64,000 bases of DNA from CAWIOX01 sp963837775 (lineage in GTDB: Bacteria; Pseudomonadota; Gammaproteobacteria; Burkholderiales; Burkholderiaceae_D): positions 62,001-126,000 of the forward strand of contig CAWIOX010000001.1 of NCBI GenBank assembly GCA_963837775.1, written 5' to 3'. The notes under the pieces are model-generated. The model saw nothing but the letters and a program-made list of their open reading frames with translations. It was not told the DNA's origin and made no database searches. The position numbers were made by a program, and so were the translations under genes. This document shows, in pieces, positions 55,504-64,000 of the stretch (position 1 is its first letter; the number at the start of each line of letters is the position of its first letter).

Positions 55504-57189
55504 ATGAAACCACATGCACGTAAAAAACTCGCCACACTCTGCGGGTTGATTGGTGCCGGCATATCCTGTATCAGTGCCGGACATGCGGAGAATAGTGCGG
55601 GGCCAGTGACGCATCCTGAAAAATTGACCAAATCATTGGCGGTAGCCTGCTCGCTCCCCGTGCTGACAGAGGCCTTGGCAATCAGCAATGATGTTGTCGC
55701 ATGCCGCGACGACAAGCGCGAACAATTACGGGATATGAACACAGTACAGTTGCCGGCAGACGGCGCTGATATGGCGGGCAAAATGCCGCCGCCATCCGAC
55801 GATGATGACCCGCTTGGAACATTCTTAATTGCCTTGGAGGAGCGGGAAAGCGTGCCGCCGACCTTGCCTCAGGACGATGCACGCCGATCAGGCGACACTA
55901 TCCTGCTCAAGCAGGAAGCTGATGGACCCCAGCGGGCCGGACTGACGGCGGCGCCGCCTCATGGCCTGGCGGAATTGCCGGTTGCAAATAGCGAGCTGCG
56001 ACTCGTCATGAGCGACACGTTGGCCGGGCTTGAAGATGGGGCTCCGCAGCCGGATTACTCGGTCGGCAATCAGTGGTTTGTCAGCGCAGAGCAGGCTGGA
56101 TTGGCTGCGACTGATAGTGCGTCGACGGACAATGCAGCAGATGCCATCAGTGCGACCTTAGCGGCGCTGGACGAAAGGCGGTCCCAATTGCTTGCGCTTG
56201 ATACGCATGAGGCCAGCCGGCCATTGATCGCGTCGGAGCACGCTGAGGCGCTGCGCACGGCGGACAAAGAGCCAGTAGCTGATCTGGCGCAATCACAAAA
56301 TAGGGCCGTGCCATCAGAACGCGCCGTTGAAGTCAAACAAAATGGCAGCATGCAAAGTCCGTCACACGACTGGCTTGCGGTGAGCAACAACAATCTCGAT
56401 GGAATGCGCGGCGGTTTTGCTACCGGGACCGGGTTGATGGTTTCCTTTGGTATCGAGCGGGCGGTCTATATCAATGGCAACCTCGCGACCAGCACCAGCT
56501 TCAATATACCGGATGTCAGCAAGCTTGCAGTAGACCAGGCCAGGATCACAGCGAACCAAGCCTTGCTTGCAGCAGAGCAGGCGAAAGTGACGTCAGAGCA
56601 GGCCCGGGTCACGGCAAGCCAGGCCAGACTTGCGGCAGAACAGGCCAAAGTGACAGCACGCCAGGCGGGAGTTGCCGCGATCCCCGTTGCAGCAAATCCA
56701 GTTCAGGTTGCAGCAAATCCGATTCCAGCCGTGGCAAGTCCAGTTCCGGCTGTGGCGAGTCCGGTTTCGGCCGTGGCAAATCCGGTTCCGGCAGTAACGA
56801 TTCCAGTCGCAGTAGCTCAAGCCGGATTGAACGAACAAGCCAGGATCGCCAGCGAACAGGCCAAGATAAGCAGTGAGCAAGCCAGATTGACCAGCGAACA
56901 GGCCAAGATCAATAGTGAACAGGCCAGATTGAATAGTGAACAGGCCAAGATCAGCGGTATCAATGGCGCCACCGTGAGCCTGGTGCAGAATGGACCCGGC
57001 AATACCTTCCAGCCAGGCCCGTTGTCACAGACAGCTGCTGCTACCGTGATCCAGAATACCCTGGATAATCAGAGCATCAAGAGCCTGACGGTGATCAATA
57101 CGACCGTCAACAGCTTGAGTGTTTTGAAAGCACTCAATGTACAGGCATCCCTGAAAGACGCACTGGGGAATTCACTGGGAATCAGATAA
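55504..57189 (+). CDS. Large secreted protein with GG motif and heptads
   Basis: This 561-residue protein has a signal peptide (cleavage near AGHAEN). A ~280-residue acidic, low-similarity N-terminal region ends with NNNLDGMRGG (residues 295-304), matching the SxxxLxxxRGG of its neighbour. After that come heptad repeats of SEQARLT/SEQAKIN type (~345-395 and ~440-482), split by a Pro/Val/Ala linker, and a beta-prone C-terminus (TVINTTVNSLSVLKALNV). The heptads suggest a coiled coil or helical rod. It starts 12 bp after the peptidase gene. Confidence 0.7.
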   Translation: MKPHARKKLATLCGLIGAGISCISAGHAENSAGPVTHPEKLTKSLAVACSLPVLTEALAISNDVVACRDDKREQLRDMNTVQLPADGADMAGKMPPPSDDDDPLGTFLIALEERESVPPTLPQDDARRSGDTILLKQEADGPQRAGLTAAPPHGLAELPVANSELRLVMSDTLAGLEDGAPQPDYSVGNQWFVSAEQAGLAATDSASTDNAADAISATLAALDERRSQLLALDTHEASRPLIASEHAEALRTADKEPVADLAQSQNRAVPSERAVEVKQNGSMQSPSHDWLAVSNNNLDGMRGGFATGTGLMVSFGIERAVYINGNLATSTSFNIPDVSKLAVDQARITANQALLAAEQAKVTSEQARVTASQARLAAEQAKVTARQAGVAAIPVAANPVQVAANPIPAVASPVPAVASPVSAVANPVPAVTIPVAVAQAGLNEQARIASEQAKISSEQARLTSEQAKINSEQARLNSEQAKISGINGATVSLVQNGPGNTFQPGPLSQTAAATVIQNTLDNQSIKSLTVINTTVNSLSVLKALNVQASLKDALGNSLGIR

Positions 57190-57210
57190 AGGACCGCGCT
57201 TGAATCCATC

Positions 57211-57253
57211 AAGCCCTGTCATGAGATGCCCCAGGCATTTTGCGACAGGGCTT
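57211..57253 (+). terminator. Hairpin after the 55504-57189 gene
   Basis: AAGCCCTGTC pairs perfectly with GACAGGGCTT around a 23-base loop, 21 bp beyond the stop. No T run follows, so Rho-independent termination is uncertain. Confidence 0.45.
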
Positions 57254-57392
57254 GAGGCCGTTCCCGATGTCACGTTGCTAGTGGTCGGTTCAGATGCATT
57301 CGCTGGCCCCGGTAGTGCAGGTGCCGAGGCCTGCATCATCTACGGATTGCAATTGGCATCCGATGTAACGCCCGATAGCACGGCCAACAATA

Positions 57393-57628
57393 ATCCTAGA
57401 AAAAGCAGTTGACCGCTTTTTGCTACTGATAAGTACTTGAAATCATTAGCTTATTGGGCCGTTAATGCTTTCACCGTTTGGGTGAGAGCGCTACAGGCAC
57501 GATGGCACACTTTTTCGGCCTCTGGCGGCGTTGCTCCTCCTAGCAGGATGAAGCCTGCGTTGTCGTCGCGCCTTGCCAGAGAACCGAAAAAATGCACCTC
57601 CCGCCTGTCCAACTGCTTTTTCTAGGAT
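57393..57628. mobile_element. 236-bp MITE-like element
   Basis: Perfect 19-bp terminal inverted repeats, ATCCTAGAAAAAGCAGTTG at the left and its complement at the right, enclose 198 bp with no intact gene. The size and ends are those of a miniature inverted-repeat element or remnant of an IS. No clear target duplication was found. The wider 57190-57953 gap holds no gene. Confidence 0.6.
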
Positions 57629-57803
57629 AATCCGCATAACAAGGGCTCAAATTGATCGCGTTTGCCTTTCGCTTCGCGAAGATCCGGCACTTCCGACAAT
57701 AGCCGGCTCAATGACATCCTTGCCCTAAGCTCGTCAAGCTTCAAAGCCTGGACATCGACCTCACTTCAGGCCATCAACCGCCCCATGAAAGCGATAATTT
57801 CAT

Positions 57804-57877
57804 GGGAGTATAAGTAAAAACATAGACTCCGCCGCATGTATTCATTGGCTATTTATAAATACACGGGGGGAGTAATA
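57804..57877 (+). repeat. Dispersed intergenic repeat, copy J
   Basis: GGGAGTATAAGTAAAAACAT, CCGCATGTATTCATTGGCTA and AAATACACGGGGGGAGTAAT. It lies between the convergent 55504 and TAXI genes. Confidence 0.82.
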
Positions 57878-57953
57878 ATTCTGCCCCAATGGGGGGCTAA
57901 GCTGCTTTGCCGGGCTGGTTTCCCGGCATCCGTTGCGTTTCTGGGGTGGCAGC

Positions 57954-59012
57954 TCATAGCCCGCACAGCCCCAGCACCTTCTCTTGCTGGCTGCATTCCT
58001 TGACGACCGGTGGTGGCGGTACATGCCTGGCAGCTATGGCGCGGCGAGCCACGCAGGCACGCAATACCCGTTCCATCGGCGGGTAGTAGGCCCAGCCCTT
58101 GCCCAGCGGCGGCAATTCCAGTTTGACCTGCTTCCATTTCGGGTGTCCTTGATTTTGCAAATTGTCGAAATTGAGGCAAAGGGCTTCCGCGAAGCGGTTC
58201 AGATAGCTCTGTGTCATTTTCAGGTCGTAATCGTAGGTGACGAGAAATGCCTTGACCGTCAGGGTCGGTACATCTTCGGTGATCCAGTTCGGGTAGCTGG
58301 TGCTGCGTATGGTGGCTGGGAAATATGTTTTAGTCGCGCTGATGGTTTCGGGCGCCTTGTCGTCAAGGCGCAGCAGTTTGATGAACTCCCGCGCTTCCGG
58401 CTTCATGTCTGCAAACAGTTTGGCGGGCTGGCCTGCAACAATGACCACCACATCCAGCGCGCGATCGCTGGTGAGCTTGACCAGTGCCTCCTCGTTGGAG
58501 AGGTAGCTCGCGTTGGCATCGGGCAAGGCCTGGCCGAACATGAGTTTATACAGCGTGGTCGCGGACAGTGCGGTGCCGCTGCCCACCGGACCGACATTGA
58601 TTTTCTTGTCCTTCATTTCATGGATGAAGTTCAGCGGTGAGTCGGCGCGCGTGACAAAGTAAATTTCCTCATCGTAGAGCGGCAGGATCACGCGCAAGGG
58701 GCGGATGATCTGGCCGGCAGCCGTGTTTCCCGTCCCGGCCTGGTCGAGCAGCCCTTGATACACATCGGACTGCACCAGCGCAAACTTGACGCCGGGCTCA
58801 TAGCGTAAGCGCTGCACGTTTTCCGCTGAGCCTTTGGAAGGCAATACCTCCAGGTCAATTTCCGCCGGGTCGGCAACCCACTTCGCGAGATCGCGGCCAA
58901 TCTGGATATAGGTGCCGCGTTCGGATGCGGTCACGATCTTGAACTCCGCACGGGCCCAGGCCAGCGCAGGGAGCAACAGCAACAAACAGAGGATAGAACA
59001 GATCTTCTTCAT
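57954..59012 (-). CDS. TAXI family TRAP-type solute receptor
   Basis: This 352-residue protein has a signal peptide (cleavage near ALAWARA), then FKIVTASERGTYIQIGRDLA, GSAENVQRLRYE, NVGPVGSGTALSA, TAXI-family signatures. No TRAP permease genes are adjacent, so it may be a stand-alone binding protein. Its last residues CSQQEKVLGLC match the tail of the neighbouring zinc-ribbon protein. ATG 59012 is chosen because it gives the signal peptide. Confidence 0.85.
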   Translation of the reverse strand: MKKICSILCLLLLLPALAWARAEFKIVTASERGTYIQIGRDLAKWVADPAEIDLEVLPSKGSAENVQRLRYEPGVKFALVQSDVYQGLLDQAGTGNTAAGQIIRPLRVILPLYDEEIYFVTRADSPLNFIHEMKDKKINVGPVGSGTALSATTLYKLMFGQALPDANASYLSNEEALVKLTSDRALDVVVIVAGQPAKLFADMKPEAREFIKLLRLDDKAPETISATKTYFPATIRSTSYPNWITEDVPTLTVKAFLVTYDYDLKMTQSYLNRFAEALCLNFDNLQNQGHPKWKQVKLELPPLGKGWAYYPPMERVLRACVARRAIAARHVPPPPVVKECSQQEKVLGLCGL

Positions 59013-59028
59013 GGCACTTCCCTTCCAT

Positions 59029-59952
59029 CTAATTTGTATTGCAGAGAGCCAAGGCTCGTGCGGCGTCGGAACATGGCGCATTCGCGGGTGCGACGGGCGC
59101 CCTTGGTCGCGGAGTCGGTACTTTGGGTGTTCCTGATGCGACTGGTGCTGCTTTTTCCGTATGAATGCGAGCCGGTTTTTTGGCGGCCCGTACAGCATGT
59201 TTGCCGGTAAATTTTGCCGTTTGCGGAAGTGCCGCAGGCTTCCCCGGTTTGTTCGGCGTCGGAATCGGGGGCTCTGGTTCCGCCAGCACCGGAGCGGTCT
59301 CCGGTGCAACCACGGGGTCTGCCACAGCAAGCGCCTTGTCCGGTATCACGGGTAATGTTTGCTGTTCTGCGGCAGCAGCCGGCATTGACTCAAGCGGTGG
59401 CGGAATTACCACGCTGCCGCCAGTCTTGCTGCCGGCATTCTTGGTTGAAGGAGGCGGTGCGGACGGCGGCTGAAGTGAAATGACGACGATCAGAAGCGGG
59501 ATGGCGACGGAGGCAAGCAATGCCACACCCCATATCCGGCGCAGCCATTTCTGCTCGTTGCTGATGGCAAACTGTCGATAGGCCATCGGCATGTCCGGCC
59601 CTGGTGGCTCAGGTGTGGACGCAGCCTGTGCCGCAGACGCATTGCTTGCCATCGCAAGCGACGGCGAGCTGGTGTCTGGAATCGGTGCTTGGATTGTCGC
59701 CGCCTTGCTTGGGCCGAGGCCATCGTGTGCAGCGACAGCCGCAGGAGCAACTTCAGGCGCGGTACCGGTAACCGGATTGCTGGCGGGTATGCCTGACTCA
59801 GGGAACGGCTGGCCGCACTTGCTGCACAGTGTGGCCATCTTGTGGTTAAGTGCCTTGCATTTGGGACAGGCCTGCAGATTCAGGGGTACGCCCCAGTGAA
59901 CCTTAATCTTCGTTTTTGGCCCGGTTGAATACAGGCGGAATGAGTATTTCAT
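59029..59952 (-). CDS. Zinc-ribbon membrane protein with Pro-rich tail
   Basis: This 307-residue protein has two CxxC pairs near residues 29-47 (ACPKCKAL, LCSKCGQP), a likely zinc ribbon. A transmembrane helix follows (~140-165), then a Pro/Ala-rich periplasmic tail with basic stretch and the ending CSDAARALALC. It is 16 bp upstream of the TAXI gene and on the same strand, so the two are likely coexpressed. No family name is certain. Confidence 0.7.
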   Translation of the reverse strand: MKYSFRLYSTGPKTKIKVHWGVPLNLQACPKCKALNHKMATLCSKCGQPFPESGIPASNPVTGTAPEVAPAAVAAHDGLGPSKAATIQAPIPDTSSPSLAMASNASAAQAASTPEPPGPDMPMAYRQFAISNEQKWLRRIWGVALLASVAIPLLIVVISLQPPSAPPPSTKNAGSKTGGSVVIPPPLESMPAAAAEQQTLPVIPDKALAVADPVVAPETAPVLAEPEPPIPTPNKPGKPAALPQTAKFTGKHAVRAAKKPARIHTEKAAPVASGTPKVPTPRPRAPVAPANAPCSDAARALALCNTN

Positions 59953-60105
59953 TGACCTTACTCGCTTTGTGCCAATTTTTAGTATGGCAAAGCTTTGGGA
60001 TGCTGCAAGATTTAAAAATAGACGATCATCCTTATTCCAGTCCTTCGGTTCGACACGGCATCCGGTGTCCTGAATCAGTCATGCAGAACACCGGGTGAAG
60101 ACACT

Positions 60106-61414
60106 TCAGAATGTCATCGGCAGCCTGACAGTGAGCGACACATCCGGCGTGTCTCGCGTCAGGCCGGCACCCACTGATACGCTCAATGAGGTGTTTTCAT
60201 TCAAGCGATAGGAGTAGCCGAGCAGCAGGGTGGCAAGTTGCGTCCTGACCGAGCCTGCGACTGTCTCGCCATTTTGCCTGGTCCGGCCGACCGAACTATG
60301 GTCATAGCCGATGCTGAAGGAAGACTTCTCGTTGAGCGCCAGCCCCATGCCGAAGTTGAAGCCGAACACATCGCCAGGCTCGATCGTGCCCAGCAATTCC
60401 TCGCCGCCAGCCAGCACTTTGCGGCTGATATCGGTGCGCTTGAAGTTATGCAGATAACTGACGCTGCCGAAAAAAACCGCCGGATCCGATGGGAACAGCA
60501 CGGTCAGGCTAGGCTGCAAAGAATAAAAGCCGGAGCCGGTCGGCAATTCCTGCGGCAAGCCGGTGCCTGTGACATTGGTGCCTACACAGCGCGGGCTGCA
60601 ATCTGTCACCACCTCGAACGGATCTTTGCCGGTGCGCGACTTGAAGCGCAAGCCGCCGATGAAAAATGGTTTGTCCACGCCGCCATCATTGAGCTGATAG
60701 CGTGCTGCCAACTCGACATCGCCGATCGCCTGGCCGCTGGTGTCGAATACTTGATCGGATGCTGCACCTTGGCCAATCGCGTCGATTCACCGTGGAGTCA
60801 GAACGGTAAACATAAGGCACCCTGGCTTCCAGTTCGAAGCGGTTCGTGATGCCGAAGCGTCCCGATACAGCGGCAGTGAACGTGTTGCGCTTGACTTCGC
60901 GCACATCGATCAGGCCGACCAGCAGCGCCGGGATAATGGTGTACCCCACCAGGGCCACCCGGTTGCTGGAAGAATAACCATACTGCAGCGAGGGTTCCAG
61001 CACGTATTTCCCCTTGGGCGTCAGCACGCCCGGCTGCTCGAACAGCGGGGCGACCTCGGGCGGGCGGCCGTCGCGGGCTGGCGCCTGTCCTACCGGTGTA
61101 GGATTCGGCGCTTCGGCCTGGGCCAGTTCCAACTGGCCCGGTTCGCCGACTTTCCCGGCGCCGCGCTGTTTGGCCAATACGTCGATGCCGACCGTGTTGC
61201 GAACTTCCCTGAGACTGGACTTTTGTTCCGCCACGGATCGTTTCAGGGATTCCAGCAGTTCTTTTTGTTCGGCAAGTTGTTGTTTCATCGACTCCAGTCG
61301 TGCGCTCAGTTCTTCCGGTGTGCCGGTAAGTTGCTGGGCATGGGCGACCCCCCCCAGCAGAAAAAGAGCAGAGCAACCCACTGAGCCGATACGTTGTAAT
61401 TGTTTTTGTTTCAT
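60106..61414 (-). pseudogene. FapF-like outer membrane beta-barrel, frameshifted
   Basis: A signal peptide (GGVAHAQQ) is followed by a coiled coil (residues ~30-80: ARLESMKQQLAEQKELLES) and then a beta-barrel with alternating segments (YVLEPSLQYGYSSSNRVALV, AVFFGSVSYLHNFKRTDIS, SVSVGAGLTRDTPD) ending VRLPMTF, a C-terminal Phe. An N-terminal coiled-coil plug plus barrel of ~430 residues is the FapF layout. The frame shifts at about 60779-60786, after RSDSTVN, again +1/-2. It probably exports the fibre subunits. Confidence 0.75.
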
Positions 61415-61788
61415 GAATTTTCTCCCCGGTGACTGTCATGCATGCAAGCCGCAATCCTGAAGCGCAGACCAGCATCGAACTGGCGCTGCAGACGTCAGTG
61501 ACTGCCAAGAGCGGAAAAACCATCAGCGCCAGCGCGTATTTCTGGATGTCATCAAATCCGGCTACTTGTATTGCGATGGTAAAGACGCCATCACTCCGGA
61601 TGTTGCGCCAAATCAAAAGATGCGCGCAAACATGCCATTTAGTTATGGCGCTTACATCACTTTTCCGATCACAATTTCTTCCGCAAGAATTGGATTTTCA
61701 CAGTGCCGACGCCCCTGGCTTGCACGCCGTCAAACTGTCGTATGATTCTCCGGGACACTCATTATTCATAGATGAAAGAGGTAGAGCG
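61415..61788. other. Divergent gap before the reductase gene
   Basis: This 374-bp region separates the FapF-like and reductase-like genes. The open frame through it is not protein-like and no motif was identified. Confidence 0.4.
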
Positions 61789-62658
61789 ATGGCAAAGGTG
61801 GCATTTATCGGGCTGGGCGTGATGGGATTTCCGATGGCGGGTCATTTGGCGGCGCAGGGTCATGCGGTGACTGTCTACAATCGCACCCCGGCGCGTGCTG
61901 AGTTATGGCTAGGCACGCACCAGGGACGCGCAGCGCCAACGCCGGCGGCGGCAGCCCAAGGGGCGGAGTATGTGTTTACCTGTGTCGGCAATGACCAGGA
62001 TCTGTTTGACGTGACGCTGGGTGCGCAGGGCGTGCTGGCGACGATGTCGCCCGGCAGCGTGCTGATCGACAATACCACCGCGTCGGCCGACGCCGCCCGC
62101 CGCCTGTATCAGGCGGCCAGGGAGCGTGGCGTGTACTTTCTGGATGCGCCGGTGTCCGGCGGTCAGGCCGGCGCTGAAAACGGCAAGCTGACGGTGATGG
62201 TCGGCGGCGATGAGGAGGGCTATGCCGCCGCCGAAGCGGTGATCGCCGCTTTTGCCCGCGCCGTCACCTACATGGGACCGGCCGGCGCCGGGCAGCTGAC
62301 CAAGATGGTCAACCAGATTTGCATCGCGGGCCTGGTGCAAGCGTTGGCCGAAGGCCTGGCCTTCGCCGAGAAAGCCGGTCTGGATGGGCAGCGGGTGATC
62401 GACGTACTCTCCAAGGGCGCGGCGCAATCGTGGCAGATGGAAAATCGCGGGCGTACCATGCTGGAGCGTAAATTCGATTACGGCTTCGCGGTCGACTGGA
62501 TGCGCAAGGATCTGGCGATCTGCCTTGCCGAAGCGCAGCGCAACGGCAGCCGCCTGCCGGTCACGCAGCTGGTCGATCAGTTCTATGCAGAAGTGCAGGG
62601 AAAAGGCGGCAGCCGTTTCGATACCTCCAGCCTGATGCTGCTGTTGACGGATGACTGA
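61789..62658 (+). CDS. Tartronate semialdehyde reductase-like (NAD(P)-binding)
   Basis: This 289-residue beta-hydroxyacid dehydrogenase has MAKVAFIGLGVMGFPMAGHL (NAD-binding), DAPVSGGQAGAENGKL, GQLTKMVNQICIAG (catalytic Lys) and WMRKDLAICLAEA. It could reduce tartronate semialdehyde to glycerate, which fits the downstream glycerate kinase, or act on 3-hydroxyisobutyrate. ATG 61789 is used because the upstream extension is not family-like. Confidence 0.85.
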   Translation: MAKVAFIGLGVMGFPMAGHLAAQGHAVTVYNRTPARAELWLGTHQGRAAPTPAAAAQGAEYVFTCVGNDQDLFDVTLGAQGVLATMSPGSVLIDNTTASADAARRLYQAARERGVYFLDAPVSGGQAGAENGKLTVMVGGDEEGYAAAEAVIAAFARAVTYMGPAGAGQLTKMVNQICIAGLVQALAEGLAFAEKAGLDGQRVIDVLSKGAAQSWQMENRGRTMLERKFDYGFAVDWMRKDLAICLAEAQRNGSRLPVTQLVDQFYAEVQGKGGSRFDTSSLMLLLTDD

Positions 62659-62743
62659 CGCCTGACGATTTGCCTGCTGCAATAGGAGACTGCCCGCTGC
62701 GTATCCGGGCAGCTTTGACATCACATCAAATAGATTTCATGCC

Positions 62744-64000
62744 ATGAACACCATTCAGCCCCAGCAGTTCCTGCGCGATTTGTACGACACCGCAGTCGCT
62801 GCAGTCAGCGCCGAAAAATGTCTGCCCGCTTATTTGGCAGCTTATCTGCCGCAGCCTTCAGCGCGCGGGCGCACGCTGGTCATCGGGGCCGGCAAGGGCG
62901 CGGCGGCGATGGCCAGCGTGGTCGAGCAGCACTGGCAGGGCGAACTCAGCGGCCTGGTCGTCACGCGCTACGGCCATGGCGCCGACTGCAAGCGCATCGA
63001 GGTGGTGGAGGCTGCGCATCCGGTGCCGGACCAGGCCGGTCGCGACGCCGCCGGCCGCATGCTGGACATGGTGCGCGGCCTGAGCGCCGATGACCTGGTG
63101 CTGTGCCTGATTTCGGGCGGCGGCTCGGCCTTGCTGGCGCTGCCGGCCGACGGCATCACGCTGGAGCAGAAACAGGCGATCAACAAGGCGCTGCTGAAAA
63201 GCGGCGCGGCGATCGGCGAGATGAACTGCGTGCGCAAGCACCTGTCGGCGATCAAGGGCGGCCGCCTGGCGCTGGCCTGTGCGCCGGCGCGGGTGGTCAC
63301 GCTGCTGATCTCCGACGTGCCGGGCGACGAGCCCGGCATCATCGCCAGCGGGCCGACGCTGCCGGATCCGACCACCTGCGCCGAGGCGCTGGCGATCCTG
63401 CGCAAATACGCAATCGAGATCCCCGACAAGCTGCGCCAGCACCTGGAAAGCGGCGCCGGCGAAACCCCCAAGCCGGACGATCCGCGCTTCGCCCGCAATA
63501 GCGCATCATGTGATCGCCACCGCGCAGCACGCGCTGGAAGCGGCCGCCGCCCATGCGCGCGCAGCCGGCATCACGCCCTACATCCTGTCGGACGGGATCG
63601 AAGGCGAGGCAAAGGATATCGGCACCATGCATGCGGCAATCGCGCGCCAGGTGGCGCTGCGGAACCAGCCGTTCGCCAAGCCCTGCGTGCTGATTTCCGG
63701 CGGCGAAACCACGGTGACGGTGCGCGGCAGCGGGCGCGGCGGGCGCAATGCCGAATTCCTGCTCAGCCTGGCAGTGGCGCTGGACGGTGCGCCGGAGATC
63801 CACGCGCTGGCCTGCGATACCGACGGCATCGACGGCTCGGAAGACAACGCCGGTGCGCTGTACGGCCCGGACTCGGTCGCGCGCGCCGCGGCGCTGGGGC
63901 TGCGCGCTAAGGCGTTGCTGGAAAACAATGACGGCTACGGCTTCTTCGCGGCGCTGGGCGACCTGGTGGTGAGCGGCCCGACCCGCACCAATGTGAATGA
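62744..64000 (+). pseudogene. Glycerate kinase (MOFRL), frameshifted, partial
   Basis: The protein has GAGKGAAAMASVVEQHWQG, ISGGGSALLALPADGITLEQ and NCVRKHLSAIKGGRLALAC, and the MOFRL part VLISGGETTVTVRGSG, CDTDGIDGSEDNAGAL and VSGPTRTNVN. It phosphorylates glycerate to 2-phosphoglycerate. The frame shifts near 63500-63505 (after DDPRFARNS), +1/-2. It continues past the window end. Upstream is its likely pathway partner. Confidence 0.82.

Noticed and set aside
57437..57625. 62-codon frame in the MITE-like element
   Set aside because: No RBS, and it ends in the inverted repeat; likely a non-coding remnant.

Overview
The window reads as chromosomal DNA of a motile, GC-rich (roughly 60%) aerobic betaproteobacterium. 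Burkholderiales, and probably an Oxalobacteraceae-type genus, is my best guess. The guess rests on codon use, the hemE-priA neighbourhood, several MCPs, c-di-GMP enzymes, VF530/SlyX/OmpW/c5-type cytochrome genes and betaproteobacterial small lipoproteins. I cannot name the species from sequence alone.

Layout. 0-6 kb: end of a cation P-type ATPase, small secreted and membrane proteins, a dienelactone hydrolase, then a leftward HD-GYP phosphodiesterase/PAS histidine kinase pair overlapping by 4 bp. 6-10 kb: hemE and priA, separated by an AT-rich gap with three DnaA boxes. 10-20 kb: small accessory genes, rarD, methyltransferase, DUF1488, a twice-frameshifted flavoprotein disulfide reductase, VF530 and a yfiR-yfiN-like pair. 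20-34 kb: SirB-like gene (frameshifted), CAP lipoprotein, degenerate J-protein, MCP, rep helicase, HDOD protein, PHB-depolymerase-like esterase, slyX and ygiQ (frameshifted). 34-38 kb: SGNH hydrolase / carbamoyltransferase / small protein operon. 38-44.8 kb: amino-acid-type ABC binding protein, ompW with an FNR-like box, PAS-MCP, OmpA/glycine-zipper lipoprotein and a c-type cytochrome.

44.9-51.8 kb: a complete small integrated element in tRNA-Arg(CCG). It is bounded by a 51-bp direct repeat, has arm-type sites at both ends, and carries a tyrosine integrase, an AlpA-like regulator, a P4-type AEP primase/SF3 helicase with iterons beside it and a DUF4124 cargo gene. No capsid or tail genes are visible, so it looks satellite- or plasmid-like.

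52.4-61.4 kb: the most interesting region. It combines a 565-residue secreted Gly/Ala/Thr repeat protein with 18-residue repeats, two further secreted proteins each with a double-glycine motif (SxxxLxxxRGG), a Sec-exported C39-type cysteine peptidase between them, a coiled-coil/beta-barrel outer-membrane protein, a TAXI-type binding protein and a zinc-ribbon membrane protein. The parts list resembles the Pseudomonas Fap functional-amyloid system (C39-like FapD, coiled-coil barrel FapF), but the subunits look different. A GG-N10-GC sigma-54-like promoter precedes the first gene. I infer a diverged Fap-like fibre assembly locus. 61.8-64 kb: tartronate-semialdehyde-reductase-like enzyme plus glycerate kinase (frameshifted, cut by the window end).

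Two window-wide patterns stand out. First, at least ten copies of a ~75-bp intergenic repeat occur in both orientations, with GGGAGTAT-type ends. Second, six frameshifts in five genes all have the same phase (+1/-2), and each can be explained by loss of one GC/CG dinucleotide in a GCGC-like run. That suggests either a systematic sequencing artefact or a real mutational bias.
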